Below the pieces are notes generated by a model. It was not told the DNA's origin, searched no databases, and saw only the letters and a list, made by a program, of their open reading frames with translations. This document shows positions 40,668 through 49,000 of a DNA stretch of 64,000 nt, piece by piece. How positions within the stretch are numbered: the stretch's first letter is position 1; the number at the start of each line of letters is the position of its first letter. The position numbers were made by a program, and so were the translations under genes. Source of the DNA: Palsa-601 sp963801185 (GTDB lineage: Bacteria > Actinomycetota > Acidimicrobiia > Acidimicrobiales > Bog-793); assembly GCA_963801185.1 (NCBI GenBank), contig CAWDDW010000001.1:62001-126000 (forward strand), given 5' to 3'.

Positions 40668-41338
40668 GCTCCCACCGCGATTCCCGGACCCCTGTTCCAC
40701 CGGCCCTGCGCACGCCACCGAAGTTCCCCATCAGGCGCTATGACAGCGCGGGCTCGTACCTCGACGAATACATCAAGGAGTCCGCCCGGGCGGCAAGCTC
40801 GATCGCACCGGTAGAGCTCGACCGGGCTGCTGCGATCCTGCTCGAGGCGTACGCGCGCTGTACTGGCGTCTTCTCGTGCGGGAATGGGGGATCGGCGTCG
40901 ATCGCGAACCACCTTCAGTGCGACCACTTGAAGGGGATACGGACGGAGACGGACCTGTCGCCCCGCGTCGTAAGCCTTAGCAGCAACATCGAGCTCCTGA
41001 CCGCGATCGCGAATGACATCACCTTCGAAGACGTCTTCGTATACCAGCTGCAGTCGCAGTCCCGGCCAGGCGACGTGCTCGTCGCCATCTCGTCATCGGG
41101 TCGCTCGCCGAACATCGTCCGGGCCCTTGCGTGGGCACGCGATCACGACCTCCGCACGATCGCCCTCACCGGCTTCGACGGAGGGGATGCCAAGGCGTTG
41201 GCAGAGGTCTCCATCCATGTCGACTGCGCAAACTACGGCGTCGTCGAGGACATGCACCAGGCCGTCATGCACGCTTTGGCACAGTACATCCGGCAGTCGC
41301 GTATGACGGTGGACGTAATCTCGTCAACTACATTCTGA
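40664..41338 (+). CDS. gmhA: Phosphoheptose isomerase (SIS domain)
   Basis: Converts sedoheptulose 7-phosphate to D-glycero-D-manno-heptose 7-phosphate, the first committed step. The SIS core is clear: FSCGNGGSASIANHLQCDHLKG (about residues 67–88), LTAIANDITFEDVFVYQL, LVAISSSGRSPNIVRAL and the C-terminal EDMHQAVMHALAQYIRQ, in which Glu and His match the catalytic pair of GmhA. At 224 residues it is slightly longer than typical GmhA because of a 40-residue Pro-rich N-terminus. ATG 40664 overlaps the gmhB stop. The next gene starts 4 bases after the stop, so the genes are co-transcribed. Confidence 0.92.
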   Translation: MSSHRDSRTPVPPALRTPPKFPIRRYDSAGSYLDEYIKESARAASSIAPVELDRAAAILLEAYARCTGVFSCGNGGSASIANHLQCDHLKGIRTETDLSPRVVSLSSNIELLTAIANDITFEDVFVYQLQSQSRPGDVLVAISSSGRSPNIVRALAWARDHDLRTIALTGFDGGDAKALAEVSIHVDCANYGVVEDMHQAVMHALAQYIRQSRMTVDVISSTTF

Positions 41339-41341
41339 ATC

Positions 41342-42571
41342 ATGGCAGCCGCAGAGGCGGAGCGAGGTGTGACGCAAGGTCACCGCGCTCCCATGATTCC
41401 GGAGCGAAGTCGGCAGGATCACATGCGCGTGGCGATCAACCTGTTGACCGACGACCCGGCCAACCCCTCGGGTGCCCACTGGTTCTGGACCCGCGTGATA
41501 CCCGAGATGGCGGGGCGCCTCGAGTCCGGTGAAGAGCTGCACCTGCTCGTGAGCCCGAAGTCGCGGCACCTGCACCAGGACTACGGGCCGAATGTCTCAT
41601 TCATCACCTATCCGTGGTCGAACGAACGGCGCAACCTGCGTACGCTCAGCGAGCACCTCTACTCGCCCGTGCGATTGCCGCTCAGTCACATCGACGTCCT
41701 CAACACCCTGATGGCACCGCTTGTGAACCCCACTTGGTCGCTCGTCATCCACATGAAGACGATGCACGCTTTCACAGCTCCCGATTCGGTCGCGCCATTG
41801 GCTCGCGCCTATCGTCGAATGAACTACCCCCGCTCCGCCCGACTCGCGGACGCGATCATCATCAACTCAATGAGCTTGCGCTCCGAGATCGACCAGTATC
41901 TGCGGGTGGACCCTCGCAAGCTTCGGCTGATCTATGAGGCGGTCGACCACGACCTTTTCAAGCAGGGCGACGCGTCTGCGGCTCGCGCCCTCGTGGCATC
42001 AGCCGGCGTCACGAAGCCATTCGTCCTCTTCGTTTCCTCGCTCTGGCCGTACAAGAATTGTGACGGGTTGCTTCGGGCCTGGGCTCGAGCCAGGGACGGT
42101 CTCGGCGACCGTCAACTGGCGATAGTCGGTCCGGGACGTGACGAAAAGTATGTCGCTCAGCTGCACGCTCTTGCCGAGGAGCTCGGAATCTCAAGCGATG
42201 TCGTGTGGGTAGGGGGCGTCCCCCTCGAGGAGACCGCCCGCTTCTACCAAGCGGCCGACGTCTTCGTGTATCCCTCATTCACCGAGACCTTTGGGCTTCC
42301 AATCCTTGAGGCAATGGCATGCGGCTGCCCGGTCGTGACCTCAGACAGGAGCGCCATGCCGGAGATCGCCGGTGGAGCGGCAGTCCTCTCCGACCCCACT
42401 GATCCGGCCTCCATCGCCCGCGCGATCGTCGATGCGGTCGGGTCTGGAGCTGGGCGCCTGCGCGAGCAGGGACTCAAGCGGGCCCGCGAATTCACATGGA
42501 GTGCGACTGCCGCCTCCACCCTGGACGTATACCGCGAGGTCGCCGAGCGCCGGCGGGCTCGAGCTCGATGA
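41342..42571 (+). CDS. GT4-type glycosyltransferase in heptose operon
   Basis: GT-B fold enzyme. N-half MRVAINLLTDDPANPSGAHWF and SLVIHMKTMHAFTAPDSVA; C-half FVLFVSSLWPYKNCDGLLRAW (donor site), VGPGRDEKYVAQLHALAEEL, VVWVGGVPLEETARFYQAA and the E-x7-E motif FTETFGLPILEAMACGCPVV (both Glu present). ATG 41342 gives 409 residues. ATG 41423, directly before the canonical N-terminus, gives 382 and may be the real start. It sits between gmhA and the epimerase gene, with an ATGA overlap to the latter. This makes it the best candidate for the transferase that uses the activated heptose; that link is from position only. Confidence 0.9.
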   Translation: MAAAEAERGVTQGHRAPMIPERSRQDHMRVAINLLTDDPANPSGAHWFWTRVIPEMAGRLESGEELHLLVSPKSRHLHQDYGPNVSFITYPWSNERRNLRTLSEHLYSPVRLPLSHIDVLNTLMAPLVNPTWSLVIHMKTMHAFTAPDSVAPLARAYRRMNYPRSARLADAIIINSMSLRSEIDQYLRVDPRKLRLIYEAVDHDLFKQGDASAARALVASAGVTKPFVLFVSSLWPYKNCDGLLRAWARARDGLGDRQLAIVGPGRDEKYVAQLHALAEELGISSDVVWVGGVPLEETARFYQAADVFVYPSFTETFGLPILEAMACGCPVVTSDRSAMPEIAGGAAVLSDPTDPASIARAIVDAVGSGAGRLREQGLKRAREFTWSATAASTLDVYREVAERRRARAR

Positions 42572-43680
42572 AGATCCTCGTCACCGGGGGCGCTGGGTTC
42601 ATCGGCTCACACACGTGCGACCGGTTGCTCGCGCTCGGGCACGACGTATTCGTCCTCGACGCCCTCACTCCGCCGGTCCACCGGGGCGGCGCGCCCGCGT
42701 ACCTCAGCCGGGAGGTCGAGTTCTACGAGGGCGACGTCTGCAACCGAGACCTCGTGAGGAACCTCCTTCGCCGCGTCGACGCCGTCTACCACTTCGCCGC
42801 CCACCAGGACTATCTGCCCGACTTCTCACGATTCTCCGACGTGAACGTCGTCTCGACAGCCCTGCTCTACGAGATCATCGTCGCCGAGCGCCTCGATCTG
42901 GCCCGCGTCGTGGTGGCCTCATCGCAGGCGGCCATGGGTGAAGGGCTCTACCGGTGCGTGATCGACGGTGAACAGCTCCCCGGTATGCGCCCTGAGACGG
43001 CTCTAGCAGCGGGTCAATGGGACATTCCTTGCCCCGCGTGCGGCGGACCTCTCGAGATGGAGTCGACACCGGAACGAGTATCCAATCCGCAGAACGCGTA
43101 CGGCATGTCGAAGCTCGGCGAGGAGATGGTCGCCGTCAATCTCGGGCGCCGCTACGGTATCCCGACCGTCGCCCTCCGCTACAGCATCGTCCAAGGCCCG
43201 CGCCAGTCAGTCTTCAACGCCTACTCGGGCGCCTGTCGCATCTTCTGCTTGAGTTACTTGCAGGGCGTGGCTCCGACCCTCTACGAAGACGGTGCGGCGA
43301 TCCGGGACTACGTCAATATCGACGACGTGGTGGACGCCAATATTCTTGTCTTGGAGGACGACCGCGCCACCGGGCGGGTCTTCAACGTCGGAGGCGGCCA
43401 GCCGGTCACGACCCGCGAATTCGCGGACATCGTGATGCACCAGTACGGCTCAGGCCAGCAGGGCATGGTGACGGGTGAGTATCGCTTCGGCGACACGCGC
43501 CACATACTCTCCGACATCGCTGCCCTCGGTTCCCTCGGGTGGACGCCGCGGCGCACTCCTGTGGAATCGGTGGCCGCATACGCAGCCTGGCTCGACGGCA
43601 TCCAAGGCCTTGATGGGGTCCTGGCCGAGGCGAACGCCCAGATGCGAGCCCTTGGGGTCGTCCGGAAGGCCGGAGGGTGA
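42568..43680 (+). CDS. NAD-dependent epimerase/dehydratase (extended SDR) with CxxC insert
   Basis: A 370-residue extended SDR. NAD site VTGGAGFIGSHTCDRLLALG at residues 5–24, DALTPP, FAAHQDYLPDFSRF, the catalytic region VVASSQAAMGEG with Ser, NAYGMSKLGEEMVAV with Tyr-x3-Lys, then LRYSIVQGPRQS and the active-site end RDYVNIDDVVDANIL. Between the Ser and Tyr motifs is an insert of about 45 residues containing WDIPCPACGGPLEMES, a single CxxC that might bind zinc as half of a site. Position inside the gmhB–hddA run suggests that the substrate is GDP-heptose or its product, giving a 4- or 6-position epimer or deoxy form. ATGA overlaps join it to both neighbours. Confidence 0.88.
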   Translation: MKILVTGGAGFIGSHTCDRLLALGHDVFVLDALTPPVHRGGAPAYLSREVEFYEGDVCNRDLVRNLLRRVDAVYHFAAHQDYLPDFSRFSDVNVVSTALLYEIIVAERLDLARVVVASSQAAMGEGLYRCVIDGEQLPGMRPETALAAGQWDIPCPACGGPLEMESTPERVSNPQNAYGMSKLGEEMVAVNLGRRYGIPTVALRYSIVQGPRQSVFNAYSGACRIFCLSYLQGVAPTLYEDGAAIRDYVNIDDVVDANILVLEDDRATGRVFNVGGGQPVTTREFADIVMHQYGSGQQGMVTGEYRFGDTRHILSDIAALGSLGWTPRRTPVESVAAYAAWLDGIQGLDGVLAEANAQMRALGVVRKAGG

Positions 43681-44379
43681 AGGCCTTCCTCCTCGCGGCC
43701 GGGGTCGGCAGCCGCCTGAGGCCGATCACCGACACGATCCCGAAGTGTATGCTGCCGATCGGCGACCGACCCTTGCTCGACATCTGGTTGGACGCCTTTG
43801 AGCACTCGGGCGTCGACGAGGTTCTCGTCAACCTTCACCACTTACCGGGCGTCGTAGAGCGCCATATCGGCGCGCGCAGTTCACCCCCGGCGGTCCGGAC
43901 GTTCTTCGAGCCGGAGCTGCTCGGCAGCGCCGGCACTCTGTTTGCAAACCGTGATTGGGTCGCTGGCGAGGAGCTGCCTCCTCGTGTGCAACGCGGACAA
44001 CCTCACCGACTTCGACCTGCGGTCACTCGCAGACTTCCATCGAGCGACCGGCGCGATCGCCACGCTGACGGTGTTCCGCTCCGAGCAGCCGTCCGCTGGC
44101 GGCGTCGTCGAGCTCGACGGGACGGGTCAGGTCGTAGGTTTCGTGGAGAAGCCGCGCGAACCGGTTAGCGACTTGGCGAACGCCGGCATGTATGCCTTCC
44201 ACCCGAGCGTGCTCGACCAGATCGGTGGACCGCCGCCGAAGGACATCGGCTACGACCTGCTCCCGCGCCTGGTGGGCCGGGCAAGAGCGATGATGGTCGA
44301 CGGTTACTTCCGCGACATCGGCACCGCCGATGCCTACCAGCGGGCGCTCGAGGAGTGGCCCGCGAGGGCGATGCGATGA
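43677..44379 (+). CDS. hddC: D-glycero-D-manno-heptose 1-phosphate guanylyltransferase-like nucleotidyltransferase (frameshifted)
   Basis: A nucleotidyltransferase that would activate heptose 1-phosphate. The N-terminal signature is FLLAAGVGSRLRPITDTIPKCMLPIGDRPLL, with GxGxRLxP and the Lys of PKCMLP. After a frame break at about 43974 (one extra C), the sequence continues as CLLVCNADNLTDFDL (the D-x-D-type metal site), VGFVEKPRE, NAGMYAF and DGYFRDIGTADAYQRALE. The repaired length is about 233 residues, as in HddC. GTG 43677 overlaps the epimerase stop, and ATGA links it to hddA. The GDP specificity is inferred from pairing with the kinase HddA; an ADP-heptose route would use the HldE-type enzyme, not seen here. 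Confidence 0.85.
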
Positions 44380-45365
44380 TCATCACCCAGACGCCTCTGC
44401 GCATCGGGCTGGTGGGCGGCGGGACCGACCTACCCGACTACTACAGGGAGCACGGCGGCCGAGTCCTCAACTGCGCCATCGACAAGTACGTCTACGTCAT
44501 CGTGAAGGAGCGCTTCGACGACGAGATCTACGTGAACTACTCGAAGAAGGAGATCGTGTCGCGCGTCGAGGACCTCGAGCACGAGCTCGTCAGGGAGGCC
44601 ATGGCGATGACCGGCGTGCGACAGGGAGTCGAGATCACCACACTGGCAGACATTCCTTCCAGCGGATCTGGTCTCGGGTCCTCGTCCGCCGTGACTGTCG
44701 GCTTGCTGCACGCGTTGTTCGCGTATCAAGGCCGCCAGATGTCTGCCGAGGAGCTCGCGGAGCGGGCATGCACGATCGAGATCGACCGGTGTCGCAAGCC
44801 AATCGGCAAACAGGACCAGTACATCGCCGCGCTCGGAGGCATCCGCGACATCCGCTTCGGGCCCGGCGATGGCGTAGTCGCTGAAGAGCTAGGGCTCTCT
44901 GTGACCGAGCGCCGGAGCCTGCAGCAGCAGATCATGCTCTTCTACACGGGCGTGACGAGGAGCGCGGATTCGATTCTCCGCGAGCAGAACGCCAACGTCG
45001 CTGACACCCGTCCCCAGCTCGATATCCTTCGCGACCTTGCGGGTGTGGCCGTCGAGCGACTGTGCAGCGGCGACGTGGACGGGGTGGCGGCCGCGCTGCA
45101 GCAGGGTTGGGCGGCCAAAAGGAAGCTGGCCCAGGGCGTGTCCAACGACGAGATCGACGTTGCGGTCGCTCGGGCGCTCGGCGCGGGAGCGTCGGGCGCG
45201 AAGGTGACCGGTGCCGGTGGCGGTGGTTTCCTGCTGGTCATGTGTCCGATCGAACGCCAATCTGCCGTGCGCCAGAGCTTGGCAGAGATGCGGGAGTTGC
45301 CAATCAAGCTCGACCGGCAAGGCTCACGCGTCGTGTTGAACGTGATGCGCGACATCTGGAGCTGA
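44376..45365 (+). CDS. hddA: D-glycero-alpha-D-manno-heptose 7-phosphate kinase (GHMP family)
   Basis: A GHMP kinase that phosphorylates the anomeric position of heptose 7-phosphate, giving the alpha-1,7-bisphosphate used in the GDP-heptose branch. TPLRIGLVGGGTDLPDYYREHGG is the family N-terminal motif, PSSGSGLGSSSAVTVGLLHAL the ATP loop (about residues 92–112), IGKQDQYIAALGG the segment that distinguishes HddA-like kinases, and GAKVTGAGGGGFLLVM the third GHMP motif. Length 329. ATG 44376 overlaps the hddC stop. It ends the plus-strand operon; 48 bases separate it from the convergent PPTase gene. Confidence 0.92.
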   Translation: MIITQTPLRIGLVGGGTDLPDYYREHGGRVLNCAIDKYVYVIVKERFDDEIYVNYSKKEIVSRVEDLEHELVREAMAMTGVRQGVEITTLADIPSSGSGLGSSSAVTVGLLHALFAYQGRQMSAEELAERACTIEIDRCRKPIGKQDQYIAALGGIRDIRFGPGDGVVAEELGLSVTERRSLQQQIMLFYTGVTRSADSILREQNANVADTRPQLDILRDLAGVAVERLCSGDVDGVAAALQQGWAAKRKLAQGVSNDEIDVAVARALGAGASGAKVTGAGGGGFLLVMCPIERQSAVRQSLAEMRELPIKLDRQGSRVVLNVMRDIWS

Positions 45366-45376
45366 CGCCGTGAGCA

Positions 45377-45388
45377 CGGTCGCGACCG
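45377..45388. terminator. Possible terminator palindrome between convergent genes
   Basis: CGGTCGCGACCG is a perfect 12-bp palindrome in the 48-base gap between the convergent hddA and PPTase genes. With no loop it can only form a shorter stem, so this is a weak candidate for a bidirectional stop signal. Confidence 0.25.
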
Positions 45389-45413
45389 AGGCGCACTCAC
45401 CCGGGCGGCGGCA

Positions 45414-46094
45414 TCAAGCCCAGGCGAGCGTGACGAACAGTTCTCCGGCTGGCAACCACCGTCCGTTGAGCTCGGCGAGCGGCCCGAAGGATCGGGCCGC
45501 CAGACCGCCTGTGGCGACGACGCTGAAGGGTAACCCTCGCAGGTCTGCTGCCGGCAGGATCGGTCGAACCACGATTTCGCGCGGGTCGACGTCATCCAGA
45601 TCCTCATCGAGTGCCGTGCACCAGGCCTTGAAGGCGGCCTCTTTGGCCGACCACAGCCGAGTGGCGAGCTGGTTCTGCAACGTGCCGGCGTATCTGAGCA
45701 GGGAGGCCTCCTCCTGGCTCATGACGCATGTTGCATCCGGCGCAGGAAGTGCGGCCTCGCTCTCGATGTCAAGGCCAAGGGCATTCCTCGGCGGCGCCGG
45801 GGCGACGGCCGCGACGGCGATTCCGGCGGCGTGAGCTATGGAGCCGAGGAACCCTGCCGGCCAGCGAGGGCGGCCCCTCGGACTTCGCGCGACCGTTCCG
45901 TTTGGTGCCCCGGCCGCCTCGCAGGCTCGCCGGGCCGCTTCGGTCCCAGCCTCTCGTTCCGCCGCGCGGCCAGCGCCGCTGATCTCGACGGCCGCTCCCA
46001 GCGCGCAAACAGCGCTGCCGAGGAGGGAGAGCTCGTCCTGGACGAGACTGCAAGCGGTTCCCGACGCGGTAGAGACGCTGCCTCCGGCTACCAC
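45414..46094 (-). CDS. 4'-phosphopantetheinyl transferase (first, at the end of the assembly-line operon)
   Basis: Transfers phosphopantetheine from CoA to a carrier-protein Ser, activating PKS/NRPS carriers. Motifs of the EntD/Sfp superfamily: GSIAHAAGIAVAAVAP (about residues 84–99), LGLDIESEAALP with the metal-binding Asp-x-Glu, and RLWSAKEAAFKAW with the catalytic Glu/Lys. Length 226. GTG 46094 overlaps the 3' end of the PKS gene, so the two are translated together and this is the likely partner of the PKS and NRPS carrier domains. The C-terminus (LNGRWLPAGELFVTLAWA) is ordinary. A second, different PPTase is encoded at 61.0–61.7 kb. Confidence 0.88.
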   Translation of the reverse strand: MVAGGSVSTASGTACSLVQDELSLLGSAVCALGAAVEISGAGRAAEREAGTEAARRACEAAGAPNGTVARSPRGRPRWPAGFLGSIAHAAGIAVAAVAPAPPRNALGLDIESEAALPAPDATCVMSQEEASLLRYAGTLQNQLATRLWSAKEAAFKAWCTALDEDLDDVDPREIVVRPILPAADLRGLPFSVVATGGLAARSFGPLAELNGRWLPAGELFVTLAWA

Positions 46095-49000
46095 TCAGCG
46101 ACCTCGGGCGAGGCGGCAACCTCGAGGTCAGCGCTGTCGAGATAGGGGGATACAGCGGCGGCGACCTCCGCGACGTGCTCGGCCAAGAACATGCTCTGAT
46201 GGCCTCCTGGGACCTTGACCGTGTCGAGGCGACCCTCGATGTATTCGTCCCAGCCGTAGGTGGGTTTGTGAACCGCGAGGTCGACGGCCGCTTTGACGAG
46301 CAGCGCGTTGGTTGGGTATCGGCGAAGGACGTACGCAGACACGATCGCGGCAAAGGGATGCTCGAGATTGACGAGCCCGATCTTCTCGACGTCCAGGTAG
46401 ACCTCGGTCAAGGCTCGTTCTCTGCTGGTCAGCTGGCGCAAGTGCAGATGCAGCGCCGCGCGACTGGCCTTGTGACGTACCCACGGTTCAACCGTCCTGG
46501 GCCCATCGCGCAGGGCAGTGCGGGTGGCCCGCACTAGCTGCAGGGTTTGTGGCAGGTAGAAGTCGGTTGGAAGAGGCGTATCGAAAAGCACCACGAGCGC
46601 CGTGGCTCGTCCCGACTCGGCGAGTTGGCGCGACATCTCGAGCGCCACGATCCCACCGCCCGAGTAGCCGGCAAGTAGGTACGGTCCAGTTGGTTGCAAG
46701 GTCTCCAGCGCCCCCACATAGCGGGCTGCCATCGCTTCGACCGACTCGTCGGGTGGCTCTGTCCCGTCCGCCCCGGTGGCTTGGAAGGCGTAGACCGGCC
46801 GGTCGTCGGGGAGGTTGCGTGCGAAGCCCCATAGATTCATGACGTTGCCGCCGGCGCCGTGGACGACGAACAGCGGGCGCTTCGTTCCCGACTTTCGCAT
46901 GGGCACGACAATCGCCGCCGTAGGCACTCGGACAGAGGACGCCGTGCCAGCTTGTCGCAAGGCCGCCCCGCTTTCCACATCGTGCGCAGGCGTCAGTGGT
47001 TCCTCCAACCCACCTTCCTGTTCTATGAGCGCGGCGAGGGCTCGCACGGTGGGAGCGTCGAAGAGCGAAGCGATCGGGAGCCGGACTCCGACCTCGCGAG
47101 AGACGCGGGCGAGAAGGCGGATAGCGATCAGAGAATGTCCGCCCAGTTCGAAGAAGTCGTCGTCGAGCCCGACGGGGACACCGAGAAGGTCCTCCCACCA
47201 GCCCTGGAGGCGGGTTGCGAGCCCTTCATCGCTGGCACCGGGTGTCGGGGCTCGTTCCTGTGCGATCTCGGGCTGGCTGAGTAGATCAAGGTCGACGCTC
47301 GAGACGATGACGTGCGACAAGCCGCCGGCCAGCGCGCGGTCGAGCGCCTCCGGACCGTCATCGGGCCGGATGCCGAGCTCATCGGCGAGGTCGAGGAGAG
47401 AATCGGACTGGTGGTGTGACGTTGACCCCTCCGCTGGGAGCTCGCTGTCGAAGTGCAAGGGACCCTCGAGCGCCGTCAGCGCGAGGTCTCGTATGTCGAG
47501 AACGCCGACACCGGACCGATCGGAAAATCTCAGTTGTGCGGTCGCTCCGTCGTCTGTGGCGACCACCTCTACCTCGACCAGCACCTCGTCGGGCAGTTCG
47601 CCAGCCTGGGCGATGCTGCCGTATCGCACCGGCACGTAGAGAGCCTCACCGCGGTCCGGGGCAAGGCTTACTGCCACCGCCGTGGCGACGTCGACAAGGG
47701 CAGGGTGTGCTCGCCAAGCGGCGGCCTCGCCACGATAGGGCTCTCCGAGGCGAAGCCGTGCTCTGGCGACTCTGCCGTAGCCGTTGGGGAGGTCGTGCAC
47801 CGTCAGCGCCGTGGTCACCGACCAGCGAGGCCCGAATCGGAGCCGACGGGAGGGCCGAGCGAGCAGTTCGGTTGTCGCAGCAGTGGAGAGGGCGGAAGCC
47901 AACGGGAAGCTCTCGAGATCAGGGCCGATCTCTCTTGCTTCGAGCTCGGTCACTGGCGTGGCGATCGCCTCGCTCGACGGCAACCACTCGCGGCCTGATG
48001 CGTCCTCGGCGTCGAGATGGATGAGGTGTCCGCCTTCGTGCGCCGGCTCAATCGTGAGACGCAGCGCCACGCGGGCGCCATCGGGCACGGCGACCGGCGC
48101 GAGCAAAGTGAGATCCTCGAGCACGAACGCGCCGATACCTGAGGACTCCAGTCCACCCATGTGAAGGGCCAGATGGCCGCTGCCAGGCAGTGCCCGCGTG
48201 CCGTCGTCCAGGCGATGCTCGGCCACCAGCCAGTCCTCAGCCGCGAGCTTCCCCGAACAGCTCGACCGCGCCGTCACGGCGGGTGCGACGACGGCTGAAC
48301 ACCGGATGGTCGACGGGCTCTTCGCCGTCTCCGAGGCGCAGCCGGCGAAGGGCGTCCGCCGCCATCCCCGTCCCCGCCCACACGCCGAAGTCGACAGTGA
48401 CGACACGAGTAGGGCCAGCCTGCCCAGCGAGGGCGCCGAGCACCGCGCCGGCAGCGACATAGCTCGCCTGCCCGGGCGGTGCGAGGTAGGTCGACGTCGA
48501 CCCGACTAGCACCACCAATGGGATCTGCCGCCGGGCAGCTTCGTCGACCAGAGCCACTGCCGCCCCAGACCTCGCGCTGAGCACGTCAGCGACGTCGTCG
48601 TTGCTGACCAACTCGATCGGGCGGTCGAGCAGGCGTCCCGCAGCGTGGATCACCCCGTCGATCGTGCCGCCACGGGCGCAGATGTGGTCGAGGACGACGG
48701 CCACCGCGGTCGGGTCGGCGAGGTCCGCAGCCAGGTACTCGACCGACGCGCCGACCTCGGCGGCCGCGCGCTCGAGTGCCGCGAGCCGGCGGATCCGACG
48801 CGCTGCCGGATGCCCGTCCGTGTGCGTGCCGAGATACGCCTGACGTGCCTCACCGTCGGGCACGGGCTCGGAGCCCACGACGAGCACGTGCGCTCGGTAC
48901 CCCTCGATGAGCCAACGGGCGAGCGAGCTTCCGACTCCGCCGAGACCGCCGGTCACGACGTAGGTGCCGCCGACGACGAACGCCCGCAAGTCTCCGTCGC

